Below, piece by piece: positions 14,301 through 29,300 of a DNA stretch of 64,000 nt; within the stretch, counting starts at the first letter, position 1, and each line of letters begins with the position of its first letter. This DNA comes from Rotaria sordida (lineage: Eukaryota > Rotifera > Eurotatoria > Philodinida > Philodinidae): the NCBI GenBank assembly GCA_905250125.1, contig CAJNOL010000168.1:155316-219315 (forward strand). The letters run 5' to 3'. Both the position numbers and the translations under genes were made by a program. The notes beneath the pieces were generated by a model, which saw nothing but the letters and a program-made list of their open reading frames with translations, was not told the origin of the DNA and did no database searches.

Positions 14301-17300
14301 ACTACATAGGACGATAGAGCAAATCATCCTCTACAAAATGAGGCATCTCAGAGTTCTCTGTGACGTTTCCTAGCTGAGATACAGCAATCTTAAAGGGCTT
14401 CTAAAGTCATTTTTTCCCAATTTTTTATAGAAAAGCCTTTTTTTTTACCTTCAATTAAATTGGTGTGTCTCAGCGAAAAAAAGGCGTAGAGAAATCGGTG
14501 ATATCTCATTTTATAGAGAATGCTTTACTCTATTATTCTATGTAGTTTAAAACAAAATTATATTTGACCCTTCTGCAAATGAATACTTCGAATTTTGAAA
14601 ATTTAGACACAAAATACAATTCTTTTTCTCCGTATTTTTAGAATACTCAAACGATTAGGTTGTTCAAATTGTCAAACAGGTAGTCGTAATTTTGTTATGG
14701 ATCAATTACGTGGTAAAGCACGTTTATTATTAAATAAACTTCGTTTACTACATCAACATCGATTTGAAAAGTATAAATTTCATTTGCCTATTTTCTCTTA
14801 AAAAAAAAGATTTGTTTTTTTTTTGTTTGTATTAGATATTTTCTAAACTTTGTTGTTAATGCTGATCTTGTTCAAATACTTGATATATTACATGCTTTAT
14901 GTGGTTATTGTGTTGAATCAAATATTGGTCTTGCTCATTATGCACCTTATAGTAAAAGTCTTACATTTTTTTTTTGTTTTTGTTTTCTTCTTAAATTTAT
15001 ATTTATTCTTCAGTTCCAATAAAACCTGATATACCTTCACGTCAAACATATTCAAATAATTTTGGTAATACACATCTTGGTATAGGATCAAAATGTATTG
15101 ATGGTTTTATATTAAATATTATATTTAAACCATTAGTTATACGTTTAAATAAAATGGAAGAATATTTATTAACTTCAGAAAATATTATTTTATATAGTGA
15201 ATGTCGAGCTTTTTTAATATATATTAAAGAAAATCATGGTGGAATATTTCGTTCAGCAGTATTTTCATCATTAATTGATCCAGAAAAAAAACTTAGAATA
15301 TTACGACAAAAAATAAAAGATAAATTTATTCAACAAAATGATAGTAGAATAAAAGTAAGTGTTATAAAAAAATTTCTTTTTTGTATGACATGTTAATTTT
15401 GTTTTTTTTTATTAAAAGATTTTTCTTCATCGTGATTCATCTGATGATATTAATGAAAGTATCGATCAACAATTACATATACAATCTACTAAAGAAGAAC
15501 AATCACCAATTCATAGTAAATTAAAAAGTACAGAAAAAAAAAAAAAAGACAAAATTATTTTATATTTCATTTTTTTAATTATTAAAATTGAAGGTACTCA
15601 ACTATTAAGTGGATCATTAACAGGAGATGATGATCATAGTTCATATGAACATCAAGAAGAAAATTTATATGTTGATTTAACACTTGTTCGTATGGGATTA
15701 TTACGTTTGAATTGTCTATTAGAATCATGTCCACCGGGTTCATTACCTGATCCACAATTTCTTGATAGTCTACTTTTTTTGGTTTGTTCGAATTATTTTA
15801 TTACTTTCTTTTTTTTCGAAATAAAATTTAAAAAATTTAGGATGCACCAATTATTTCTAAAGCAGCATTTCTTATTGAATGTGCATATTATGTTCGATGT
15901 TGTTCATTAGGACAATGGCCTATATGGATGCGTAAGAATATAATAACATTTCGTCCACATGATACATCTACTGGACGTATCAATGGAAGTATAAATTTAA
16001 AATTAAATAAAATATATCAAGCAGCAGCAGCTAGGATGTTTTATATTTGGGGTGATGTAAGTTATTTTACATATTACAATAACCAAAAAAAAATAAAATA
16101 AAATACGAATTTTATTAAAGGCTCTTTCATCACAACTTGAATCTATATTAGACCTTGAAGAACAACAACAACAACAAAATTCAACAACAAATTTATGGAA
16201 TAAGGATGAAATATTTGAAGATTATTATAATGAAGGTAGAAATCATAATACTTATGTTTGTATATAAAAAAAAAAAAAACAAATAATAATTTTTTTCTTT
16301 TCAGCAATTGTTAATCCTTCAGGTCGTGATTGTCCATATTCATTAAAATTAATAGTATGTTTACTTCTTTATGAAATTACATCATTTTTACGTGAAACAT
16401 ATGAAACATTACCAAAACTTTCAACGTTACGAACAGAAGAAGTTAACTATCGACAACAACGTACTACTAATTCACAAAATATTATCGATACATCATCGAT
16501 TATTATAGATAAACATTTATCAGATCGTCCACGTAAGGATAGTGTTGTTTCACAAACATCAAATAGAAGTACACTTTCATTATCAAGTGAACAACAATCA
16601 TGTATGAATTTAAAAAAAAAACAAAAGAAATCTGTTTTTTCTTTAGTTATTTTATTAAATATTGTAGTTTCACCGTCAATGTTATCAAAAACAATAATAA
16701 ATATGAATCCATCAACTCATGAACGACATATTAGTTTTGCTACTAAGAAAGAATATGATTCAAATGAAAGTTATCATACAACTGTTATTATAAATGATGA
16801 TAATAGTGGTGGAGTTTTAGATCGATGTTCAACATCTGGTATTTACAAAATGATTAAATGAAAATAATTATATATATATCTATGAATATATTCTTTATTT
16901 GTTTAGTTTCATCGGCAACTAATAAACGAAAAAGTATAGCTGTTTGTACTATGAAATCAAAATTACATCGACGAAGTAGTACTAAATTAACAAAATTACC
17001 AATGAGAATGAAAGATACTGGAAAAAGTAAGAGTAATTTAGAGTATATGATATGTTGAATATCAATATGCTTCAATTTCTTTTCTTTTCTTTTCATTTAA
17101 AAAATCAAAATAAAGTGTATTGTTGAAATTCAAATCATGAACTTCGAAGTTTAAATGATATTATGCAGCCATTTTATTTTTCTGTAGATTTCATCGAATA
17201 GCAAAAAAAAAGCGTTCTAAAGAATCATGCATCAACGAGAAACGAATTTCGAATATGTTCTTTTCGTTTTTATAAAACAGAAAATTTCATTTATATTCAT

Positions 17301-20300
17301 TTTAACTTGTATGTAAAGCGTGTGTATTTTTTAATTAACAGTAGAAATCAATTATTATTTGATACACTGATGAGAAAACTTCTCTAGACTCCAACTTCCG
17401 ATTTCAATGATTTTCTGTTCTAGGATACTACTTAGTATTCTAGCAAAAATACAAATACACATCAAATTCCAAGACTTTCAGTCCCAAATCCTAAAACTAT
17501 TCTAGATGTGTTGCACCCTTAGTTTCTATTTAGACTTGATGAAGCTATTGATTTTATCTTAAAACTTTGTCCATTTGAAAGTCACGTACAATAGCTTGTT
17601 TGAAGAATTCGTGTATCCAAGATATGAACTTTTCACAATATTCTTGTATTATCTATTACACTTCGAAAAGCGTCTATTTTTCGAAAAGTTTATAATTCGG
17701 AGATACAAAGTCTTAACACAAGCTACGGTACATGAATTTCAAATGAAAGTAGTTTCAAGACAAAATTCGAAAAAAATGATTTTTCTGAAGATATGAAGTC
17801 CTAAACGAACCTCTAGTAATTAGATATATTTAAAATTCAACAGCTTCATCAAGTATGATAGGAACTCAAATCTTTTTAGGGTTTTAAGTAGAATACTATG
17901 TAGCATCCATAGTAATTGCGTCTTGAAATCTGTGTATTAGCGTGGTTGAATCAGTTGAAGAAATACTTGAGAAACAACAATTGTTTCAGACTTCCCTGTT
18001 ATACATAGAAAGGTCTAACAAAGCTCTTCAGCCTTAAATATACCACCCATATATGCTGAAGTTGAAGAAGAATATGAAAATATTTCACCGACAAACTCAA
18101 ATTTATGAGATAATGCGTTCAAGTAGATCTGCAGTGACCGTTCAACGATTAGGAAGTATTCAAAATCATATATATTAATATTTCTTATGATATCTCTGCT
18201 CATAAACATTGAGTCTAAAACTTTGACTCGCAGTTCTATGGTCTTTAAATTTATATCTAATGAGCTCTATGTCTATTACTTTATCGTTTATGAAAATTTC
18301 TTATTTTATTCATTTCTTCAGCTACACATCGTTCATCTTATCGAGCAAGACGTCGTAGTCATATATCAAATATTTCAAATGATACTGATTTTCATCAAAA
18401 TAATATTGAATATTCAACTATGGAACCAACAAATGAATATCCAACTTGTGCTGATGATGAATATGATCTTGAAAAATTTGATAATATTATTAATACACAA
18501 CCATTACCATGGATAAAAGTTGTTATAAGAATATTTAATAATGTTAATTTAACATGTGATCATCAAATAAAATGTTTATCGAATTGTTATGAAAAACAAA
18601 CAAAAAGTTGTAAAAATCTTCTTAATGCATTATTAAATATGTATCAATTATCATCATTATCTTCACATTCATCATCATCATCATCATCATCAATACAAAC
18701 AAATTTAAAATCTAATAATACAATACCAAATAAAACACGACAAGTAAAATCTTTTTTGTTGGTTTTTTTTTTTTTTGAATTATATTATTTAATATTAAAA
18801 TAAAAAAATTCATATTTATTTCATAGTTTTCAACTTGTTTATTTGGTAAACAAACTACTAATTTACATATGAAAAAAGAGATAAATACACATTTTAATTC
18901 TATTTCGACTTATCTTAAAAAACAAGTTTGTTTATTCTTTTTTTTTTTGTATAAGATTAAAATTTATTATTTTTTTTTTTGTTTGTTAATTTCTTCCTTT
19001 TCAGGTTGGATCATTAATGCAAATTCCATTAATGATACTTTGTAAATCATCAGTTTTATTAGATGATAAACATTATTCACAGATTCTTCCTTTATCTTGG
19101 GAATTATTACTTGATCGAAATGAAGAATTATCTTCTTGTGCTGGTAAAAATACAAATATATTTTCAATTTTATTCTTTTTTTTTTTTTTTTTTCTAGCAA
19201 CAATTGTTATTCTTACAGCTGCTCGTGCTAATCATTTAGTCGAAAAATTAATACATACAGAAATGGAAAATTCTTCTGCATTAATTCGATACAATGCAAT
19301 ATTAAAATTTCAAATTTTATGGCGTTTTCGTCATCAATTTTGGATACGATTAGAAGATGGTGCACATTCAATGATGAAGGTAAATGAAAAAAACAAAAAA
19401 ACTGAAATCAAATTCAATAATATTTAAATAATTATATGTAGATTCTTCCACCAAGTATTGAATTTGTTTTACCATCACCTACACTTGGTGTAGCTAATCT
19501 TCAAACAGTTGATCCACCATGGATGCCCTATGTTAAAACACTTGTTCAACAAGTTGCACTTAATCAAGAAGAAGTTGTATGTTAATTGTAGTTTGTTTTT
19601 TTTTGGCAAACAAAGAAAAAGAAATGATTTGAATATTTAGCGAGCTGTTGTTACAACTAGTAAAACACGAAAAAAACATCAACAAGAATTAATACATTCA
19701 GCATTAATGACAGAAGAAATAAGTAAACGCGTAGCAAGAGAAAATTTTTCTATGTCAATTGTTTCAATGTTACAAGCAGCATCATTTGAACCACTTTTAC
19801 ATCAATCGAGAGATGATGAAGAAGAAGGTTTGATAGGATTCTATTTTAAAGATTTTTCAAAACAAAATGTGTTCTTATCGAAAATGTTTTAGCACATATT
19901 GATGATGATCGAATGGTTGATACAAGTATACAACTTTGTCAAGCACAAGGAACATTTCCATCGATATTTGGTGCAGCCATTTTTCATCTTGTTGAAATGC
20001 TTGAAGACGAAGAAATTATTGAAAATGGTGCAACAAGTATGTTAGAAGAAAGATAAAAATAATAAATTTCTTTCGAACATTCAGTTCCAAGACGGAAATT
20101 CATATCATTATGACTTTCATATAGACTTTAGTAAAAAAAGATACTTCTAGATGCTCAATTGATTAACCTGTGGAAACTTTTTAACTACATATACAAGGAA
20201 TATGTTTATAGTATAATATTTGAAACAATACCAAAACTGAATATTTCAGCTAGGAACTTATTAATTGCCAAATATTTAGTATTTTTCTAGTGATGATAGA

Positions 20301-23300
20301 AAACTTTGAAACAAATATAGAGTAGTTCTTATTCTCTCAGCATCAATATTGGTATCAGTGTCCGACACGGGTCGGGTCGCGTCAGGTCGGATCGGGTTAC
20401 GAAAAAAATTTTTGAGCTCGGGTCGGGTCACAAAAGTTTTACGAATTCCGAACTTCACATAAGAAAAGCAGCAATTTTAGATGAGATAATCATTTCTTTA
20501 TTTCGAATACCTATAGAATACGTATCGATTTACTGAGAAGATTGTCAATGTCTGAAAAAAACTTACTTTTATTGGCCAAAAACTATCCCTCACCTCGGGT
20601 CGGGTCGGATCACAAAAAAAGTGACCCGTGTCGGACACTGATTGGTATAAAGTATTTCGATGATTTTGAAAATATGGTCATTCATAGTTAATGAGAAATT
20701 CTCGGAAGTTATAGTTTATCGATTTTAGTTTTATGATAACTTTCAATAATCTTTGTATTTAAGAAATAAGACTATTAATAAATGATGAAATCTTTAGCAA
20801 AACAGTTCGAATCTGTTATATTCTTTTCCTGACAAGTATTTCTATCCTTCACATTCTGGAATACAAGGAAGTTTGTTACCGTTTAAGATAACTATCTTAA
20901 GCCTTTTTTTTTCGTATCTACTATGATATCTGATAATTAATATCTTCATTTGATTACATTTAAATTGCTTGGAAAATTTGCTGCAGATTTTTTCTTTTGT
21001 TTTAGTATCTGATGCAGCTCGAAAAGTTCTTTGGACTTGTTTACTTGATGAACCAACATTACTTATTCGTTTCTTTTTTGAAAAAATTTCACATAAAGAA
21101 CGTCGTGTAAGTCATTTTATTCTTTGGTTTTTTTTTTTTTTGTTCCTTGAAATCTATTTATTTAATAATAATAAAGATAAAATCATTTCAATGTCTTCAT
21201 CGTCTTATGATCTATTTCACTGATATTCCACCTCAATTTGCTCATGCTATTTTTAATTATGTTCTTGGTTTATTATTAAATATGGTACGTTCACCACTTG
21301 ATGGTTCACAAGAATTAATTGTTAATGGTCTTACATTACTCTGGCAAATAATACCTTATTTACATGGTCTTGTTTTAAAAGATTTAAAACAAATTTTACG
21401 TAAAGAACAAGCTGAAATGCTTATATTAGTTAGTGGAAATATACCATCAACAAAAAAAGTTATTATTCATGGTCCTGATGTATCACAAATTCCAACACAA
21501 GCAATTATTTCGGAAGATACACAATTTAGTAATGTTTTACAAGAAGCATTAGAATTTTTTGGTATATCTAATTTAAAACGTGATCAATATTATTTAATTG
21601 ATATTAAAACAAAACAAATTCATATATCTGATACATATGTACGAGATTTTTATTTTTTTCGAAGAAATATTCATCCACAATTATCATTAGTTTATATGGA
21701 TATAAAACAATCAAAACGAGAACTTGAACAAATGTCAATTTTTTTAAAAACAACTGAATTATCAAAAGTTTTATTTGCACGTTATTTACTTGAAAATACA
21801 CCATTTAATCAAATACATAATTGTATTACATTTTTTCATGATGAACTTATTAAAAGTCCATTATTTCCACGTAAACCATTAGAATCAGATTTTAATTTAT
21901 ATACAAAAATACACAATAAAGAATTATTTCATTTAGATATGTTACATAAATATAATTGGTATGTATTTTTAATCAACCTCATTTTAAATACTTTATTGAA
22001 TTTGAAACTAAAATTTTATGTAAATCAAATCGGATAAAAACCATCAGTAGATCGCTCAGTATAATGCGTGTTGTACTAGCAATTGTTCGATACTTAAATG
22101 GTTGACTATTTTCTAACTGCCATTTTCTCAATATCTTTTATTTAAATCTTCATGAACTTATCATGTTTAAGAAAATCTTATCTCTCTCTTTCATAGTGTT
22201 TTAATAAAAAGTCTTGAATCCACCTGAACGTGTGATACAATATGAAGTTGGTCATACTCTATATGAAACAAAATTTTGAGGGATTTTTTACTAAAACTTT
22301 ATATTCTAATCGAACTTTTTCTTATCCTTTTCAATGACGGAACAAAGAAATATGATATTTTCTATTAATAGAAATTTTATTTTTCATAACAATTCATTTT
22401 ATTTTTAAGGACTAAATTAATTGCATGTATATTTTTTAATATGGATGGTAAAACCAGTACAACATCAGATATAACTCTATTTCTTTCCGTAATTAATGGT
22501 TCATTTATATTACATTGTGAAGATTTAGTTATGTTACGTTTTTGTCTTGCAACTTATATAAATATTGTTAAACATTTTCGACATATATTTGCAACGAATG
22601 GGTAAAAAGAGAATTACTTTTTTTTTCTCATATTTTTACTAACGAGAGAATCTCTCTCTCCAGCTAATCGTTTCTGTTTGTGCTTATATTTTGCTCATAG
22701 ATAGGACTCATATTGTGGGTAAAAAGTCGTAAAAAAAAGTTCGTCACATTATGCTTTTCTTCTCGAGTTATTGTCACTTTACCGAATTTTTAGCCTATTG
22801 CAGAATATTCCGAGAAAAACTATAACAATGGATTTTGGGCCTTAAATTTTCTCAAACAACAGTTCTCATCATATCCTAAAAGGGAAGAGGTTGATAACTG
22901 TTGAAATTCATCCCCTCAAAGAAATTTGATTTCTTCTATGTCGAGCTCTATCGGATAAGGTGTCCGAAAGGGTATCCTGATATAATTAGTCAAATAGCAC
23001 TTTTTATGTTGTACAGAAGTCAATTGAAATGATCATATGTACATTGAACTTGCCTATTGATGATAATCAGTTCTGCTTATCTATCTATTAAATGAGCGAG
23101 AAGGTTATTTCCATATGGTTCGATAGTATTTTTCCAGTATTTCAAAATGGTATAAAAAACAGATTTGAAGCCTTTTTTTTTATATTCAGTAGGCTTCGTT
23201 AAGAAAATTACGATTTGAATGAAAACTAATCTGATATTCTGAATCAGCATCCCAAATTGAGTAGACTTACTTATACTTTTCAATTATTTTCAGAAGCTTT

Positions 23301-26300
23301 TTTTTCCGTTGGAAAATCCTCCCTTGGTTCTCCTTAGAGATGGGGTCAAAAATGAATTTTGTGAGAACTCTGTTTTTGTTGTTTAAGTCATCTGCTATCG
23401 GTAGTTCTAGTATCGTTTTATAATCTTAGAACTTCGTTTCCACTGTCAAGTTAACTTTTAAAATCCAGCCCTGAGTGGAGGACCAGTAGTAAATTTTTCG
23501 ACGTTTGTGAAAATAATTGAAATACAAGTAAGTCTAGTCAATTTGGGATGTTGTTTCAAAATATCATATTAGTTTACGCCTAAATCATAATTTTCTTATC
23601 GGAATCTACTAAACATCAGTAAAGAAAAAGGCTCCGAATCTTATCACGATATGAGAAGGACCGTACAACTATTGTTGAAGAAACTTTCAGCCGAAAATTC
23701 ATTTTTATGGTTTTTTTTTGGGAATATCCTGCAATAGACTGAAATAAAGTAGCAATAACTTTAGAAGAAAAGCATAATGGGATGAACCTTTTTTACTACT
23801 GTTATCTATACTATGAGTCTTATTTACAAGGAAAATATGAATTCAAACAGAGATTAACAGTCCGAGTGATTCCTTTATAAGAGATATTTTATTATTTTTA
23901 AAGATACCTTTTAATAATGCCAACATTTCTTCATGTTTATTCAAATATTCAATCAAATCCAATGTTAAAAAAAGCAATTGAATATTGTTGTCGACAATTT
24001 TATATTTTACATCGTATACCATTTATATTACAAATGCTTGGTAGTATATCACAATTATTTAATTTCGATCAATCAATTAATATTACAGATACAAATAAAA
24101 TTCAATCAATATATTTATTTCGTTTATTAATTGCATTAGAACAAACAAATATTGATATTATGAATGATGATTATTTTATATTAGAATTAGTTAAAAATAA
24201 TTCATTAATAACTAATAGAACAATTAATATACCAATAGGAAATATGTCTGTTGTTGCAGCACTTGGACAAGGAATTATGATTCCACCAACAATTATTAAA
24301 TCATTAGATTTTTGTTATGCAGATGATGATACAATATTTACATTTCTTAATTGTCTTGATGTTTGTGTTACTGTTGGTAAGCTAAATTGCAAAAAAAAAA
24401 AAAAAACTTGTTTAGATGATTGTTATGGACAAAATTTCAGTAAAACGTCTATAACTTTGTAGAAAAGGCCTAGATGTTCTTTATCCTTTTGAAGTTTTTA
24501 ATATCTCATTAGAGTCTATCTTATGCACGAAGTCCGAACTCAAAAGCGATTTCACATTAGGAAGGTTCTTTTGTAAGTTATGACTGGAGGAACTAAACTA
24601 TATCAATTTTCAAATTGTTTCTGCAAAAAAAGAATGACATTGTTATCTAAAAACAGTCTGTAAATTATTACAAAACAACCTTTTCCTCATACAATTCTAA
24701 AAATTATTGAAAACCATGATGAAAGACAGACTAATACTTTACTTTGCACTAGTAAATCAACCTAGAGGCTTGTTGTAAGTCTTGATGAATGAAAATTATC
24801 TAGTCTAAAGAGTGTAAAACTTGATTAATTTTATTTTTATTTCTAGTTGCTTATGCACCTGATTCTATTCGTTCATTACAAATGCTTAATATAATTCATA
24901 TACTTTTACCAAAATATTTAGAATATATAAAAGATTATACAAATAAAAATGATATTCAAAAAAATGGACGTGATGAAATAAAAATAATTGAAAAATTATC
25001 TATTACTATTAAAACATTAATTAGTACAACTGAATGGTTAACACGAACATTTATTGAACCTAAATGTGATACATCATTAGATGGTATTTATAAATATTCA
25101 CGTGGTTCATATCGTTCAGCATCTATTGCAATTGATGATGATTCAGTGAAGTAAATAAAAATAAAATTTTTGTTTTTTCAAACAAGTTTTTGTTTTTTAT
25201 TGTAGTCGTTTTATTGATGATCGTACCAAATCTAAAACACAAGATACTGATCAACTTAAACAAGTATCTGAATTTCGTTGGCCTCGTGATATATTCTTAT
25301 CTATTATATCAATATTTATTTATTTTTCAAGTCAACGTTTAAATGAATTAATTAAATTATTTCATGATTCAACAATTCGAATGCCTGAATTACTTGATGC
25401 TAAATCACATATACGTCTTGCTGATATAGTTCATACATTACTTAAATTAGCTAGTTTTGATCCTATAATAACATGTTGTCATGGTTTACAAAATTATTTT
25501 CAAAAATTATTACCATATACAAATTGGAGTGATGAACAATTACGATCAGCATTAAATCATTTATTACGACGTATTGATCGAATGTTTATAAAAATTTGTA
25601 AAAAACAAATGACAAAAGTAATAAAAAAAAAACAAACAAACATATTTATTTTAATTATATAAGTATTGAGTTTTTTTTTTTTTTTTTTATTGTAGCATTG
25701 TTTTGATTGGGAAGCAACAGCAGGAATTTTAAATGGAATTTATTTAACTATTGATCGACATCCATATATTGCATATTTTCCAAATTTAAAAGTATGTATT
25801 AAAAGATTTGGTATGTTTGTTTATTTATTTATTTTTTTTTATATCGTTTCATTTTGTACATTAGGCATTAATTTCTGGTTGTATTGCATTGATATTAAAT
25901 GAAAATCAAGTAGATTCAAATCATAGTATACCACGTTTGAATACATTAATATTTCCAAAAGAATTTTCTTATTCTGTTATTAAACTTGTTGGACGATATT
26001 TATTAGCTATTAATGTATGTAAATAATGGAGAGTCTATAAATAACAAAACTTCTTAATGTTTTGACTTGAACGTTTTTATTTTCCTTTTTTTAACTCTTA
26101 AATCTGATTGCATTTTTAAAAGATGTGCTACGAAAAATTTAATTTCTATAGAAAGTTCAAGAGTAATATTGAACAAAGATTATTCAATGCATAGAAATAA
26201 GTGAACTTTCTAACGAGGAAACTATGCGAATTGATATGATTTTTGTTCAATTTTCGACCCGCTTTTAGATATATACCGAAACAGTAAAAAACCAGAATTT

Positions 26301-29300
26301 CAATGTGAAATTTCGCGTCCAAAGATGGATCGAGTAATTTGCAGTATATCCTACATGTTTTTCAACTGAAAAAGATGTTGTTTTGTCGAGATTATTGAAT
26401 TTCTTAGTAAAACTTGATTGTTATATCATGTCTGTAGTAAGTAATTCTTTTTTGAAAATTCAATATTACGACAAAAGAACATTTTTTTCGTGGTTGAAAC
26501 TTTTAAGAATATTCTATGAATCATTAGACCTACCTTCCGTCGAAATTTTCCCTTTTCGATATGTACCTAAAGCTGAATCGAAAATTCAGTAAAACAATTC
26601 ATGAGAACGAACCCTTTTTAGGCTTTTTCTAGTCTTATCGAGAACTTCTTGTAGGCCCAATATGAGCTCAAAAGATAGGTGTCAGTTCGAATGGTTCTCT
26701 CGTAAGCTGAAAAATCGTTTTACTCAAATATTTGCATTGAGCTGAATGATAGAAAAAAATAAAAGAGACGTTGAACAGCTCTATCAATAGATTTTACTTC
26801 AATAAATGGAAAAGTAATCCAACAGATGTGTATGAGTTTCACCCTAGTTGCGATACTTCGTAAAAAAATTGAACTATTTCAGCTTGTAGTTCAAGAGTTC
26901 ATTGATAACGTGAGATAACTAAGTCAATATAGTATCTTTTAAGTTCAGATTCTTTTCCATTTCAGTATGAAGTGACTTACTCCCTTATTTCATTTAGCAA
27001 TGATAGTTTTTGAATGATTTTTCTTTAAAATCCAATAAACCAAAAAGTAAGAAAATGATGAATTTCAGTCATTGTCAATAGCATTTTTTTAAATATTTTT
27101 CGGTATTTAATTGAAGTTAAACGAACTTTGAACTGTATGACAAGAACGATCATACTTTCACATACTTAAAAAGTCTTACAGTAGTCACAAAAAGTAGTGC
27201 TACCAGATGAAAACTATCTAAACCTTAACCGTTTGGGCTAATATTTTTACCATAAATAGAACTCAGTGAACCCTGATCGCAGGCACCAGCCCAACCTCAA
27301 TCCGTTGATGTATAACGGAATTAGTAGCACAATCCTATCATACCTTTGTAAAGACCGTATCTCAACCATTTTTCGATGTTCAATTTCGCGCGACTCCTCA
27401 TTCGAAAACTCAACATCGGCATTATCTGTTGTGAAAGTTTGGTAAAAAATCACTTTGAATTAATGGAGATATGCTCTTCGTATTGAAAACGCCTGCCAAG
27501 TGGTTAGTGTTAATTTTCAGTCCAATGTCAAATAGCTCAACTTAACTTTGACCGATTCAGTTGAAAATTTTAGCCATGAGTTCTCATGAGCCTAGCAATT
27601 CGTGATAAAAGTTACAGAACCGTAGCTCAAAGTAGTGTTGAGACAGAGTCATCAAAATACTTCATCACGGCACAGCTTGTCAATCAATGAGATCTCAATA
27701 TTATGAGATGAGCTTTTGACTCAGTACACTAGATATAGGGAACTACATTTAGCACTAAAAAAAATTTAAATAAATTGTAGTACCGTAAAACTATAAACAA
27801 AAGCATTCTGAAATCACATTTTTTGCTTATGGTCTTTATAAGGACGATGATACGATTGAGCTACTAATTTCATTATACATCAACTGATTGAGGTCGGGCT
27901 GGTGCCTGCGATCAGAGTTCACTGAGTTCTATTTATGGTAAAAATATTAGCCCAAACGGTTAAGATTTAGATAGTTTTCATTTGGTAGCGCTACTTTTTT
28001 GTGGCTACTGTAACTTTTATTTCATTATCTATAGAGCTATTTAAAACATTTTAAAATTTGCAAAAACAAAATAACTTAGAACATTGGTCTATTTCTACAC
28101 ATTCAATATTCTTCGCTTAACTTTCTACACAAATAAATTTGATTACGTTGTCATAGAAAATTTTACAGTTCATCTTCTGAAAAAATAATCAGATCTAAAG
28201 ATTCAAAAAGAAAAGAAATTCTAGTCAAAACATTCGAGACGTTCATTATCTATGGGCCAACTGATAATATAAAAAATAAAAAAAATTTTATTTTATAGCA
28301 TCAACCAAATTTAGAAGCATTAACTACTAATAATAGTTGGTCATCTGTAAATCCTTCATTAACACTTAATTATTTATTACATTTTCTTTTACCACTCTTA
28401 TTATGGATGAGTAGTGAACAGAAAAATGTACAAAAAATTCATTCAAATGATATTTCATATATTATTACAATACTTCTTAATTCAGTAAAATCAAATTTAA
28501 AACTTGCAACTACTATGGGTACACAAAATCTATCATTAGGACATCTAAATAATACTGGAAAACAATATTTAACTTCTGGAGAAACTATTCTACCTAATAT
28601 TAATTTTACACATAAATCAATGAAACAATTAAAATATCTTTCACGAACAGCATCATTATTAGGTATTTATTTTATGAAGATTTTTAAAAGAAATTTTTAT
28701 AATTTATGTTTTTTTTTTTTTTTTAGGTTTAAAAATATTTATCATTAGTTTTAGTAAACAAATAAAATATGAATGGCAACGAATTATACGAGCAATAAAA
28801 TTAATGTGTAATAAACAATCAAATATTTCATCAAATCTTTTATTATTTATTGATTTTATTGTTTCATATAAAACACCAATTTATGTCATTCTTCGACCAT
28901 TTCTTTTACATTATGTATAAATATAAATCGTTATTGAATTTAATAATTATTTTATGTTTTTCTTTTTCTATAGATACATTCAATTACATCAGAAAATGAT
29001 TGTGATTATGAAATAATTAGAAATATTCAACAAAAACTTATGTTCGACAAAATAGTACCATTAAAATCTATGAGTGAAATTTTAAATGAACTTATACAAG
29101 AATTAAATCAATTAAAAGCAGAATTAACAGGTATAAATTGATTGAATAATAAAAATTGATATGTCATAATTGTGATTGCATATTTGAAAGGTACACTATG
29201 AGATTATTGAGTTAATAATTTATTTTATACTTTAAATAAACTGTCGAAAATGAAGAAAAGCATTGACATCAACGATAACATCAGTTCGATTCGAACTTTT

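Noticed and set aside
21604-21804. Minus-strand open frame inside UNC80 exon 24
   Set aside because: Antisense shadow of a conserved UNC80 exon.
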